Below are positions 11,108 through 22,590 of a stretch of 64,000 nucleotides of DNA, piece by piece. A program made the translations under genes and the position numbers. How positions within the stretch are numbered: position 1 is the stretch's first letter; the number at the start of each line of letters is the position of its first letter. This DNA is from Jaapia argillacea MUCL 33604 (Eukaryota > Basidiomycota > Agaricomycetes > Jaapiales > Jaapiaceae): positions 11,833-75,832 of the forward strand of contig KL197786.1 in NCBI GenBank assembly GCA_000697665.1, written 5' to 3'. The notes below the pieces were generated by a model. It had not been told where the DNA came from, ran no database searches, and was given only the letters and a program-made list of their open reading frames with translations.

Positions 11108-13721
11108 ATGCCTTCTAAAGCCAGGAAATCCAAAGTGTCACAATCTTCAGTATTTCCATTTAAATTTGAATCAATACATTCTGTTTTAATGGTGTTCTAT
11201 TTTTATAGAGTACCTGCTTCATCAAGGGTGACTAGAGCAAAATCCAAGACAGGGAAGTCAAACCTTGTATTTCCAACAAAGGGTACTACATTGACATCCA
11301 AGTCAGTGAATACACTCTTTCATTTCACTATCCCTCCTTGATGTTCGCACTTGACAGTAAATGCAATCCTCCCCCCTCAATTACCTTGCATTCAAGGTGA
11401 ATTTTTCTTTACCCATTTATTTGTATTACTAATGTAACAATTAAACTTAACAAGGAATTCTGACAAGAAGGGCTCAAAGTCTGTTAAAGAAACTGTTCCA
11501 ACCAGTGATGAAGAAGACAATGAAGATGACGTCGATGATGATGATGACAGCTCCAAATTCATTGAAGAAGATGAAGAAGGTGAAGATAACAAAAGCTATG
11601 CTCAGGTTGAAGGGGATGAAGATGATGATGAAGATGAGTGCGATGATGAGTAAGTTTTGATCCCACAAATTCTATCTTTCATTGATCTAGTGATTGTTTA
11701 GCCTTTCCGTGGCACAGACACCAAACGATGAGTAAGTCTCTTCCATTATATACATTTAATTGTAATAGATGTTGATCCATTCTCTATGTTAGTGAAGAAA
11801 TGTTATCTGAAGCTTCCGTGAACAGAAGGGAAGCTCTCAATAAAGAATCTTCCAACAAAAGAAAGATAACTCACAACAAGGAACCAGTGAAAAAGTGAGT
11901 AAATCATGTAACTTTAATCAATTTGACACTAAATTGTGACAGATCTTCCTCTCAGAAATCAGTCCAGAAGTCAGTTCAGAGTTGACTATAGAATGAAACT
12001 AATAGATCTCAACTCTCTACAGGAAACCAGCTTCTAGGGCTACTTTGGTTGTTGAAATTTCATCTGGAGAGTATGTAAATTCCTGTTCATGAAAAAGAGG
12101 CAAATAACTTAAAATATTTTAGAGAACCTCTGGTCATTAAATCTATGGGCAATCAACATGCACATGTGGAAATCATCATGTACATTTTCAATAAATGGTT
12201 TAAATTTTGCCTGCTCTGATTTCATTACTTCAATAGAGATGAGGAAGATGTTATCAAGAAAGCAACATCTTCTAAACACAAGCATTCTCAGAATAAATCT
12301 CCAAGGAAAGCCATGGCGACCCCTTGTACTCCCATCAGGAAAAGGTATAACTTACATTGATTCTTGGACTCTTGAATGCATTACCAATGTTGTTTCACAA
12401 GGGATCAATTATCAGATGCTGATGATGACAAGTCTAAAATGTATATTTCTCTTTGAAGTATTTAACTCATAATTATAATAATGATCTATACCCTTTCACA
12501 GGACAAAGAAACCTCAATTTCACAATGTTGATGAATCTGGAGGTACAAGTCAAGGGTTTGTAAACTTTCAGCTTTGACCTTAAGCATGTTATGACCATAC
12601 TCCTATCAGTGCATCAAAGGGAACCACTCGACTCAGAAGTCCTGTCGTACTTTCTAGAAAGCAGGGGTGCGTAACTCTATATTATTAACTTTATATAAAA
12701 AAACATTATAGTTATGTCTTTTTTCAGTAACCGATCCAAAGCCTGTGAAGTTACTCAAGTTGAAGATGCAGACGATTACCTGAAGGATTCCTACTCTGGC
12801 TTGCCACCTTTAACTGCATTGGCAGTTAGAACATCTACATCTGGATCCGATGAGAAAATGGTGTCACTCAAAGATTGGGAAACTGATGGTGCTGACATGG
12901 AGTGAGTATTCAATTATAAAATGTTATGATTTATATTCACTCTTATAATGCTCATTCAGTTACATTGTGAAGACCATCCTCACAAAGAAATTAGGGGATG
13001 GGTTCATCAATCCATCTCAAGTCAATCCTGCTGATTTTGTAGTCAATCACATCAGCAAGACACCATACCTTGGCAAGAGAAGTGGCAGTGTGGTAGAATG
13101 CATGATAGTGGGAGAAGTTTTATTGAGCAATATCTCGACTCCACGATCCATGCTGGGGAATCAAGATGGAAAGGAATACAAATTGATTCAAATTATGGCA
13201 GTCCCCGTTGAATATGAACAGTGCATAGCATTCATCGGTGAAGTATTTAATTTCAAGTCCATTATAATTCCCATGTGGAATGGAGGTCTTGAACTCAAGA
13301 CAGTACCTTCCCCTAAGGGTGGCACTCGTACGTTATCCACTATCTCAACTTATTTGGAATTAATATCTTCTATTAGCACAATCTTCACCAACATGAGGCA
13401 TGACTTATAAGTCCCGATTGAATGTTGCATCACCTTCCACCTCCAATCAGGGGGCATTAAGCACAACCGATGAAGGTAAGTCTATATTTACACTATAAGA
13501 AATTTCTCATCAACCACTGTTCCATAGTCCCCATTTACAATGCATCCTCAGGCAACTTTCCTTTTTCTTCAATTGTTAACATGACAAATGTCCCGAGATA
13601 TAACCAGCCTGAAGTTCCAATTACTAAGCCCACTGTTGTTTGCTTTACTGTCAATACATACACCTCTAATAACGGTCTTGCTCTTTCTTTTAATCTACAC
13701 TGGGTTGCTGTATTGGTATAA
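11108..13721 (+). CDS. Orphan 17-exon gene, acidic disordered N-terminus and conserved-looking C-terminal domain
   Basis: Exons read as about 11108-11149, 11209-11301, 11358-11396, 11455-11649, 11702-11731, 11793-11894, 11943-11980, 12023-12070, 12123-12179, 12237-12344, 12402-12440, 12502-12555, 12610-12666, 12728-12901, 12960-13327, 13398-13475 and 13528-13721 (TAA), about 570 aa. All introns are GT-AG and short. Twelve are clearly phase 2, so most internal exons are symmetric 2-2. The first half is charged and disordered: Lys/Ser-rich, then a long Asp/Glu run (11500-11649), then basic patches, suggesting a nuclear chromatin or nucleolar protein. The part from 12750 on is folded-looking (IVKTILTKKLGDGF, then VPIYNASSGNFPF) and ends ALSFNLHWVAVLV. 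The joins at exons 1/2 and 7/8 are uncertain. I know no function. It looks intact apart from those joins. Confidence 0.6.
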
Positions 13722-14014
13722 TTTTGTAGCTTCATATTTGTAAAACATTGTATAAATGTGCTTTGTATGAATCACCTTGTAATAGTTTCTGTGTACAATG
13801 TATCTTATGTATTCCCTTTACCTTCATCCTAAACAAATATTGCGTATGAAAAAAACAACAAATCTACATTTCATATTTGATAATAATGATGTGGGAAATC
13901 ACATGACTTGATCGTGTGAACAAATAATTTTGACTTGTTTGCGCCTTTCTTCCATAGGCATTCGACATGAAACCCTTTTTGCTCATAATCTTTTTATCAT
14001 ACATACAAGCCATC
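13722..14014. other. Intergenic, nothing recognised
   Basis: AT-rich spacer between the orphan gene and the F-box/LRR-like pseudogene. Confidence 0.5.
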
Positions 14015-15573
14015 ATGACAGCTAAAGAAGGTAAATGAATGCTTTTGCTCAATACTGTGACTATAATGAGTTTTATTGATTATATGCAGTAAACTTTGAC
14101 ATAATGTGCATTATCAGCAAACACATCTTTCAAGATCTCTATGAAGCTTTTGCTTTGTATCCATGTCCCGCACTCTTGCGACATTGAATGGCTGTCCAAC
14201 TTGGAAAATCAAGTGGACTATATTTTGCCATCATGCCTGCACAAATTAGCGACCTTGTTATCGATTCTGATCGAATGGGAGCCCACTGCATTGCATCTAT
14301 TCACAATCCCTATATCATCGACACTATTCACCTTCACAACTACGCTATGCCATGTCATCCTGGAGGATATGCAATTCAAATCTTGAAGCTTGCCATAAAC
14401 TTAACCAAGCTCGATATCTCAGATGCACATCCAGATTTTATATGGGATATTCTTCAGATCACTGGAAATTTACCATTTTTGAATGTACTGAAACGAAGGG
14501 AAAGGTGTGTAATCCTTTCCAATCAAAGCAGATTATATTGACAAGATTCGTCTCTTTTGACAGCACAAATGAACATCCTATAACAGTTCCTGTGGTTCCA
14601 ACAAGGAGGGATCAACTGTTGCATCATTCAGGTTTATTTGGGCTGCCACAAGATCTTTCAACGACGACACACACACTACCTCTGTTACCTTTACACGAAA
14701 TGACAACTCTAAAGCATCTATATATCGCAGCAAGATATCAACTCACATGAGATGACGATCATACCTTAACAGCAATGTTGAATGCGATACCTTGGCATTC
14801 CCTTCAAAGTCTCTCCATATCCACAGTTGGCAAAAAACATATGCCATCGCCTCTCATATGTAACTTTACGAGTTTCCTCATTACATACCTTCAAGACAAA
14901 CCACAAACTTCATCACATATTCCTTTCAACCTGACATCACTCACCATCACCCACGTTGAACCTCCATGGGATAAATTTGTGTCATTCCTCTCGACGCTTC
15001 AGAATCTACAATCATTCAAAATCGAGTCATATTCTTCCATCGACTGCCCTATACCAAGTCTTACTAAAATGGTGCTTCCTTTGAAGCTCGCTTGTATCCA
15101 CATCCCAATCACCTTGATCAACCATGTTGCATGGAGAGATACAATCCATCATCTGGAGATCTTGGAGACAATCCCATTTGCCCCTGGCCTTGTTGGTCTA
15201 GATTTGCGAAGGATGTTATACAATATAGGTCAAGGAGTTGAGTCAATCAAAGTAGCATTCAGCAACAGGCTCTGTATTCCGTGGTTTATGCTTGCAGTAC
15301 CTTTCATCCACAAATGGAATATACTCATTGCCAGACCAGACAGTGTCCAGGTGAGTTATCACTATGACATCTGCTGGAGATTATATAATAGTTTTATAAC
15401 AGTCAGTTTTATCTCAGTTAAGGAAAGTCTGTGACATGTCGCCTCTTATCCATTTGTGCCATATAACAAGTGTTGTTACATTCTCAGAAGACAATCTTTT
15501 TTCTATCATACAAGAATGGCATACAGTGCATACCATGACCCATCTTTCATTCAACCAGATAAGAATACTCTAA
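14015..15573 (+). pseudogene. F-box/LRR-like gene, decayed
   Basis: A short first exon (ATG at 14015) is joined by a GT-AG intron to a segment starting NFDIMCIISKHIF, like the first helix of an F-box (skp1-binding) domain. Leucine-rich-repeat-like lines follow (LTKLDISDAH, SLQSLSIST, LTSLTITHV). An intron at about 14510-14563 and another at 15351-15409 join in frame, and the last exon ends LSFNQIRIL at TAA 15571-15573. Fungal F-box/LRR proteins of this kind are substrate receptors of SCF ubiquitin ligases and are strongly expanded in Agaricomycetes. Two in-frame TGA codons (14185-14187 and 14748-14750) interrupt an otherwise continuous frame, so this is a recent pseudogene or an allele with nonsense changes. 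Confidence 0.5.
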
Positions 15574-16621
15574 ATGTTCAATTTCAGACATACTATGCTT
15601 TATGATTCCAAGATGTTTTCACAATGTATACGGCCCTTTTTCTTAGAATTTATGCATCTCTTTAATGTCAAAAATATGTATTTGACTTAGGGTCTAGCAG
15701 TGGGTGTTCACCCTGTCGACATTGTCACACCAGGTAATGCAAGTATACAATAATGTGACAAGACTATCAGGGATAGAGTGTATTACCACCATCTTGTGAT
15801 AACTCCAATTTCTGTCTGAAAGGTTCAGGGGAGGTTGAAGCAGTTGGAATGGCCCTCAAGTTCTTGAAAATACTTCCTCTGGATTCAAACATGGATTGGT
15901 CAATTTCTACCAAGGTGAATGAAACAGAACATTGTGTACACTATATTCTTTCAACTAGACGGCCCAGACAATACCACCAAGACATCCACATACAAACAAT
16001 GGAGCCATGGTGGGTATCCAAAATGTCATAACCACAGTGTATCCAGTGTGTTCAGTCATCTTGCTTCAATCAATTATTGCCACAAATCACATGGTGATTT
16101 GCCACACATCGGAATGAACCCCTAGTAGTTAAAGAGAAGCCTTAATTTCCCTGGAATTTGAGCTTACTCACACTTGGTTGGATGCATGGGTATCCTGACT
16201 GCTGAAGATCTTCGTGGGCTTTTACAAGGGGTTTTTCCACAAGGAAAACACACTCACACTTGGTGGGATCAGGTTTCAGATGTGTGGTGAACCAAGTAGA
16301 AGTTGAGCAGATCAAACATCAAGATACGGAGAGACAAGGTGAAGGTTAAGAAGGAGTTAGGTAGAAGCACCAAAACTAAAAAAATTAAAAAAACAAGTCA
16401 CATGGTGATGGTCACCATAACATATCCAACAACACATCATTTAACAAATCCTATGGCATGAGAACGGGTACATGGGAGGTTATGTAACAAACCTTAAATC
16501 TGCACTAGAGTGAACCTTAAAGGGCACAGTCTATATAAAGGAAGTGATGAAAGTGGGAAGAAGACCATGCCAGTTGAATCAACCATCTCAGTCAGCTCTG
16601 ACCCTAACCAACAAGCCAAAT
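15574..16621 (+). other. Possible further exons at about 15705-16115, otherwise no gene
   Basis: Between 15705 and 16115 three open segments are bounded by plausible splice sites and join in frame. The first contains VHPVDIVTPG and the second contains VGMALKFLKILPLDSN. They could be the 3' part of an unrecognised gene. From 16120 to 16530 I see no gene. CTATATAAAG at 16531-16540 is a TATA-like box about 80 bp upstream of the ATG at 16622. Confidence 0.25.
16531..16540 (+). promoter_or_regulatory. TATA-like box of the small coiled-coil gene
   Basis: CTATATAAAG lies 82-91 bp before the ATG at 16622, a spacing that suits a fungal TATA promoter with a short leader. Confidence 0.4.
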
Positions 16622-17111
16622 ATGTCCAACGTACCCACACCGAATGTGAGTGGAAGCAAGAGAGCTGCACTATCAAATAAAGATGGAGGGGAGAACAGGA
16701 AGCAGAAGGTAAACAGTATTTGTGCCTGGAATCAGTGGTAGAAGTACTCAGACACTTTTTGCGGGACAGGTTAAGGAAACAAAGATGACACAAGAGGATA
16801 GGAGCAGAAAGAGCGATGTTCGACTTGCAGAGCTGGAAGCCAAGATGAAGCAGTATGAGGCAAGTTTGGTAGACATGCTCAAGACCCCAGACAACATATT
16901 CAATGACCAGGATGGGCTGACGTCCCATGGGAGGAAGTTGATATTGGAGGTGTCACAACAGATGACTCACATGCAGATAAAAATAAAGCCAGAGGAAACC
17001 AGGATGAAGATGTACAATGATGTGGATGGGTACATTGAGTTCATGCTTGAAGTCATCAACAGTGTGAGTGAGAGGTCAGAGGAATCCAGGGATGCCAAGA
17101 TGAGGGATTAG
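16622..17111 (+). CDS. Small coiled-coil protein, 148 aa, intact
   Basis: Exon 1 is 16622-16708 (29 codons, MSNVPTPNVSGSKRA). A 43-bp phase-0 intron runs 16709-16751 (GTAAAC...CTCAG), and exon 2 is 16752-17111 with a TAG stop. The product is short and very charged. The N-terminus is disordered and basic. The middle (RLAELEAKMKQYEASL) is a heptad-like coiled coil, and the C-terminus is helical and acidic (DGYIEFMLEVINSVSERSEE). There are no stops or frameshifts, and a TATA box lies upstream. It sits just outside the left end of KDZ-TET copy 1. It resembles the size and make-up of small gag-like or coiled-coil adaptor proteins, but no family is recognised. The gene model is good and the function unknown. 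Confidence 0.6.
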
Positions 17112-17402
17112 GGGTGAATTCACTTGGGTATGCTCCCACATCCTCAATTTTGTTGTCTTATTCCAAAGTTGCATCTGTGTTTGAACTGTGATACATCCTC
17201 ATTCATGGTAGTGGGGTTGTATAGTACGTATATACCATGGATAAGTGAATTGCCAATGAGTATAGATCAAATTTTCTTTATTCAAATTTTGTTGCAGATT
17301 TATGTCAATCAAACATTTTATTGAGCTTTGAGTGGTAACTTAATGATAAATTTTTTAATGGAATAGCAACCTCATTGCATCGAAGTAGTGTGATTCACAA
17401 TA
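17112..17402. other. Spacer up to the left end of KDZ-TET copy 1
   Basis: AT-rich 3' flank of the coiled-coil gene. Nothing else is seen. Confidence 0.5.
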
Positions 17403-17600
17403 CACACTGTTCAGCTATTTATCCCCGTTACTAACCCATCAACCGATGGTGCAAAACGCCGTTATTAATGAGCCAACTGCCAGCAGCCGACCAACCTTAG
17501 AGCCCGTTAATAATGGAGCGGCCACTGCAGGTTAGTAATGAAGCAGCCACCGTCCGATGCTAACCCAGCGGCGGACGGCAGCTTAGTACCATATAAATTG
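17403..17600 (+). repeat. Left terminus and subterminal repeats, copy 1
   Basis: The end CACACTGTTCAGCTA is followed by degenerate copies of a motif of about 20 bp, roughly GTTAGTAACGAGCCAGCC: GTTATTAATGAGCCAACTGCC, GTTAATAATGGAGCGGCC, GTTAGTAATGAAGCAGCC. The same motif recurs after the left end of copy 2. Subterminal repeats of this kind are usual transposase-binding sites in large DNA transposons. The binding role here is inferred. Confidence 0.6.
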
Positions 17601-17639
17601 GTTAAATTAGTATCAACTAGCACCTCGGTAGGTTATTAA

Positions 17640-18610
17640 TGAAGAGGACACTGCGATCGCTGGAGGTGTTCAGCTACATAAGGTGCAGTACTTCGGGGTG
17701 AATATAGTGATCTTTACTGATGTTCGGGGGTTGTTCTAAGCGATCACCGGGGGTGTTCGGCTACATAAAGCATGGTACTTCGGGGTGAATATAGTGATCT
17801 TTGGTGATGTTCGGGGGTTGTTCTAAGTGATCACTGGGGGTGTTCAGCTACATAAAGTACTTCGGGGTGAATATAATGATCTTTGGTCATGTTTGATGGT
17901 TGTTCTAAGCAATCACTCTGGGTGTTTGACTACATAAAGTGCAGTCTTTTGGGGTAAATATAGGGATCTTGAGTGATGTTCGGGGGTTGTGCTTAGCAAC
18001 TATTCGAGGTGTTCGGCTGCATGAAGTGCAGGGCTTCGGAGTAAATATAATGATCTTGAGTGATGTTCGGGGTGTGTTCTAAGCAATCATTCAGGATGTT
18101 CGGCTCCATAAAGTGCAGGACTTCGGGGTTGTTCTGAGGAATCATTTGAAGTGTTCAGCAGAGGCCGAGTGATGTTCGGTGGTTGAGCTAAGTCATGACT
18201 GGTGGTGATTGGCTACATAGAGTGCACCTCAGGGTGGATATAGTAATCTTTAGTTATGTTCAGGGGTTGATTTATGGCATTATGAGTGGTGTTCCATTTG
18301 ACAAAGTGCACCTCAGGGGTCAATATAGTGAAGTTTAGGGCTGATATCTTGATGTGTGATTATGTTCGGGAGGGAATCTGAGTGATGAGTGATGTTCAGG
18401 TTGATGGAGGACACCTCGGTGTGGATTTGATGCTTATCGGTGTTCAGCAGGTTGTTCGAGAGGACGTATTGATGGTCAGTGGTGTTCAGAGGTCAATTGA
18501 AGGTAAGACTGGAGGTATTCGGCGCCATACGATGAGGCACAAGTGTGGTTTGTATGCACCTCGGGGTGAAAATAAAGATATTCAAAGATGTTTTATGCTG
18601 TGTCCGCCAG
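17640..18610 (+). repeat. Degenerate tandem array, period about 86 bp
   Basis: A unit of about 86 bp (GTTCGGCTACATAAAGTGCA, then an ACTTCGGGGTGAATATAG stretch, then GATGTTCGGGGGTTG) restarts at about 17669, 17756, 17842, 17925, 18013 and 18098, and then less regularly at 18205 and 18290. It degrades towards 18600. It lies just inside the left end of copy 1, before the first gene. Copy 2 has no such array in the matching place, so it arose after the copies split or was lost from copy 2. Confidence 0.75.
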
Positions 18611-18738
18611 AGGTCCTTACAATATGTTGTGCCCCGGTGTAAGGGCACGAGGTCAACAGATAAATTACAACAAATGAGGTCAGGTTAGGAAAGCTACAAA
18701 AAATACAGTATAAGTACCCAGAACTGTTCCTAGTGTTA

Positions 18739-19904
18739 CTACGTGGGCAGGGTGCCACCTGAAGACGCTGATGATTGCAAAGTGGCCATGGCATATGTCT
18801 TGAAATGCGACATCAGTCGCTCCAGGGTGGTCAATGTGGTGAAGTACTTCGATGTCAGTACATCCACACAGGCAGTTTCATTCAGAAGTATGGCACAGAG
18901 TGCCTGCATCTGAAGGCCATCCGTCATCCGAGGTTCTGCCACGGAGAGGTTCATCGCCGTGGCTCGACTGAGGAGGGCCAAGGGGAGGAGGTCTGGGGGA
19001 GTAACACAATTCGGCAACAGGACCTCAGCTCGACGTAAAAGTCGGTCCAGCTCTGAATGTCTCAGATGCTGGAAGTCATTCAGAACGGTGGGATTTCAAA
19101 AGTTGGTGCAGAGGTTACTTACCGGTGATCGGGGAGAAGGATGGCTCTGAGACCACTCGGAGCTCACAAGTTCACATTCCCAAGGAAACAAAACATCCGG
19201 GGGGATGGAGTTGGGGCACCGAAACATTTCAGGCACTCGCCCTTGAACAACCCAGTGTATCGATTTCGGCTGGGACAAATATCAGATGGAGCGCTGCGGG
19301 AGTGGACATGGGTGATGACTTACAGTGAGACCGACGGCTGCAATGAAGGCATCCACCCCAGGAGTGATTGGCTGAGAGGCATGCCACACCGGAAGCTGCA
19401 CAAACACATTGGTGCGAGCTGCAGCTGCCGCGGGGTTGGTGAGGAGAGCGATCAAGAGGGATTCCCATTTTATTGGGATGCTAGTGGGATCGTGGGAGTG
19501 TGCTGGGTGGAAGAAGAATTGGTACACAGTGTTGAAGCAAGCCGCGGGGCTATGTCTAACGACACCTGACCTAACCCCATCACACCAGACCATATTGGCT
19601 AAAGTCTGTGAAGGGTAAGGAAGCGAACTACACCTGGCCATTAAAGACTCACCAATTCAGCCCTCATGCCCAAAACCCACTCCATCTGCTCATCCACGTC
19701 CACGCAACCTTCAGGGAAGTGAGAGGTGTAAGCTTTAACTACTTCAGTCAAGCGATGTCCCAACGTCCGAAAAAAGATGTCAATGTATTTCGCTGCGGAA
19801 TCGCGGTGGACCTTGTGTTTGTGATCGTCACAGACAAGAGCATCGAGCCGGTGCAGGCAGGAAGCGAGAGCATCTTTATGGATGGTAGGCTTAGAGTAGT
19901 CCAT
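18739..19904 (-). CDS. Passenger protein P1, unknown function
   Basis: Minus-strand gene with start ATG at 19904 and stop at 18739. Exon 1 ends ...LGMRAEL at a GTGAGT donor. Exon 2 holds CFNTVYQFFFHPAHS and WESLLIALL. Exon 3 reads IHWVVQGRVPEMFRCP, then LFPWECEL. The last exon holds MTDGLQMQALCAILL and a helical end. All introns are short GT-AG. Its neighbour P2 has the same exon plan and motifs, and a third relative (51452-52494) sits in the same place, downstream of KDZ, in copy 2. It looks intact. No enzyme motif is recognised, and the protein is mostly helical with scattered aromatic residues. The repeated position beside KDZ suggests a real part of the transposon. Confidence 0.6.
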
Positions 19905-20230
19905 GATGCAAAGTAAACAATGCAAGGAGGAAGGAAGTGACAAATGGAACTCAAGAACAATGGGTGTCACATTCGGATGGAATGTAGCCGGGCCGAGTTG
20001 TGGACTGGCGATCTTCCAAATGAGGCAAATATTTCCTGCCTAAGATGCAGAGCAACGAGATTCATGTCGGAGTCGTCGTTTGTACAGGTCGAGACAACAT
20101 TATGAACGAGGTTTCAGGGTCATTCCAGATGTATGGACGGTGTTATCTGGCCATGAACACTTTGCTTTTTCAACTCGGTGCGATGAATATATACACATTC
20201 ATTCGGTCTATATATGTTTCGAACAGACAA

Positions 20231-21365
20231 CTAAACATGGCCTGGACGTTTAAAGTTGAGCATCAAAGGCTCTTGCTTTTTCAACTCGGCCATCAGTGTG
20301 TCGATCGTATGTAAAGTCCCAGTGTATTTCTTGATCAAACGATCCAGCACACCTTTTTGTTCCGTCAAGATCTCCTGGAGAGCATACATCTGCATCCCAT
20401 CAGTTATTTTAGGAAGCAAGGCATCCAACTTTATAGCTTCGTATCAAGCTAGAAGGACCAAGGGGGGTACTGAGGAGTGGAGGGGCCAACCGGGCATAGT
20501 CCTCGTGCCTCGGCGACCAGGTTATTGAAATGTAGTTGTTCATTCGTCTGGAACGACAGTTAGCCGGGACCATCTGGAGGGGGCACGGTGACTTACAAGT
20601 GTAAGGTTGGGATAAGGAGGATCACCCGCCAGCTCAGTCTCCCAGGGGAACAGATCGGTCCAGTTTGAGTCTGGGCGCCGAGCTATGAATGATGGAACCC
20701 GAGCCAAGACAGTCCATCGGAGAGCATCCCCCTAATGAGTAGATTGGATATAACAATTGTGTGAGCAATAACAGGTACTCAAACTCAACCCTACACACTC
20801 GAGGAACTCCTGCACTGCAACCGGGACATCATCCACTTCATACCAGGCGGGAAGCTTCATAAAAGGGTTGAATTTATCTTGCCCTTGGTCTTGAGGGGTG
20901 AGGAGTAATTCAAACACCGGATCCCATACTTGTGGAACCAGCGCCGGGTCTGCTTTGTTGACATTGAAGAAGAATCGATAAAGCTCGTGAAAGAGAGCAT
21001 GGGGCTGGCATGATCGATGACCAGCCCCAACAGCTTCCCCCCACAAGATGTTCCCCATTGTCTAAAACAACGGTTCAGCAACATTCACATCTTCGGAATT
21101 GGAGCAAACTTACCAACTCGGCCCGCATCCCAACAACCCAAAGAGCCCGAAGGTGAGCATCGGAGCAGCTGGAAGGGTACATTGACTTGTACCAGTTTGA
21201 TGCCCTGTGCATACGGCATGTGATGGCATTCCAGAAGGTAGGTAAGAACCAATCTGGGCTGAAATCATCGACATTTTGGTGAATCTCAGTGGGCAGCCAC
21301 TTCTTGAGGAGACTCTTCATATGAGATTGGGCAGCTCCGGTGCCGGAAGTAAATGAGCAAAACAT
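20231..21365 (-). CDS. Passenger protein P2, tandem paralogue of P1
   Basis: The minus-strand start is at 21365 and the stop at 20231. Exon 1 ends VGMRAEL at a GTAAGT donor (compare MRAEL in P1). Exon 2 starts at about 21062 with MGNILWGEAVGAG and holds ALFHELYRFFFNVNK and the KLPAWYEVDD segment. Exon 3 gives LRWTVLARVPSFIARRP and LFPWETEL. The last exon gives KITDGMQMYALQEIL. Each block aligns with the matching block of P1, so the pair is an old tandem duplication. No stop interrupts the frame. It lies about 163 bp downstream of the KDZ C-terminal fragment, as P3 lies about 139 bp downstream of KDZ in copy 2. Function unknown. Confidence 0.6.
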
Positions 21366-21528
21366 GAGAAGGTAGATATAAGGGATTGGGGGATGAACAG
21401 AGAGACTCTACTAGGACCAAGCATGCACGAACAATGAGTCAGAGTCGGACAATGTGGATACAGTCCAGATAGAGACATCAGCTACATCTGCCAACACTAC
21501 TCCGGTCTGTTACATCCGATTGTGTAAT

Positions 21529-22590
21529 CTACTCTTGTTCCAAATCCCAGAGAGAGTGCCGGCGTTCTGGAGGCTGATTTACCTCGAACTCCTCGATGTC
21601 CAGAGGAGGATGCAAAACCAATATCTTGGTGAATTCATTGATTGCAGTCGTCGCAAACATTTTCCACATCTCGGCCTGCCACATAGCGTAGCATTTATGT
21701 CCCGAGGACAGTGATTGGGAGGGATCCCGAGCCCGAGAATCCCATTCACGGCTTCGGTGGGCGAAATAGGCAGATGCCCATGTCATCTCGTGCATGATGA
21801 GGGTGAGTTCCTCTTGCCAGTGATTGCGCATGGCTTTCGCTCTCAGCCAATGGAGCCGAACAACTATGATATTGTAAGAAAAGCCAGATCCGGAGGGACA
21901 TCAAACTCACAGTCGGTGAGATGCCTTCCTTTGACATCATTATCATCTCCCATGCTCCAAATCCAGGGGAGAACTGTGTTTCGGGTCCCTCTCTTTGTAT
22001 GATCGTCAATAATGCCTGTTGTGACCTGGCAATGGCTCTTGTCGAGGATCCGATACTTCTGCAGCATTGCTTTGCTCGCACCGAGACGTACCATTGCATC
22101 CTGACAGTGAGTGTATACTTGGGCATGCCTCTGCACCTGCACTTCCTGCTGCGACACCAAACCCCAGCTCCTGGTCTTCTTCGCCTGACTTTTATGGTTC
22201 CGAACGAACTTTCAGAATATGTAGGATTTATTGCTCAAGGCAACACGTATATGAGCCAACACTTCATTGGCCTGACCCTTTCGGAGGGTGAGTTCCTGCT
22301 TTGCCAACTTGAGCATTGTCTGGTTGTTGCAAGATTTTATACCGATGGTGGAGGGAAGGGAGATGGGCAAGTTCTCGGTGGGATCCCGGCTCTCTTCAAC
22401 ATCGTCTGAGTCCATGTAATCGTAAAACACATCTCCTCCATCGTCGTCCAGATTATTGAATTGAGAGCCATCAATTTTGCTGGCCTGCCAGCCCTCGTGT
22501 TGTGCCCTGAAGTGCGCATGAGTATAAGGCCGAAATATCTTCGACCACCACAGGAATGAATGAGAAGAAAGAAGAAGAACTCTCAAAGCA
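21529..22590 (-). pseudogene. KDZ transposase, C-terminal part, copy 1 (separated by inversion)
   Basis: Minus-strand exons show the usual KDZ C-terminal order: an acidic linker (FNNLDDDGGD), LPISLPSTIGIKSC, the QELTLRKGQANEVL segment, then YTHCQDAMVRLGASKAML, TGIIDDHTKRG, the PWIWSM block, and MRNHWQEELTLIMHEM to HKCYAMWQAEMWKMFA. The same blocks occur in the same order in copy 2 (53800-52634). The catalytic core is not upstream on this strand. It lies at 23668-26580 on the plus strand, which ends where this piece begins. The C-terminal region of KDZ proteins is helical and follows the catalytic core. Confidence 0.7.

Noticed and set aside
17669-18600. CRISPR array
   Set aside because: The repeats are contiguous, degenerate, about 86 bp long and eukaryotic, with no spacers.
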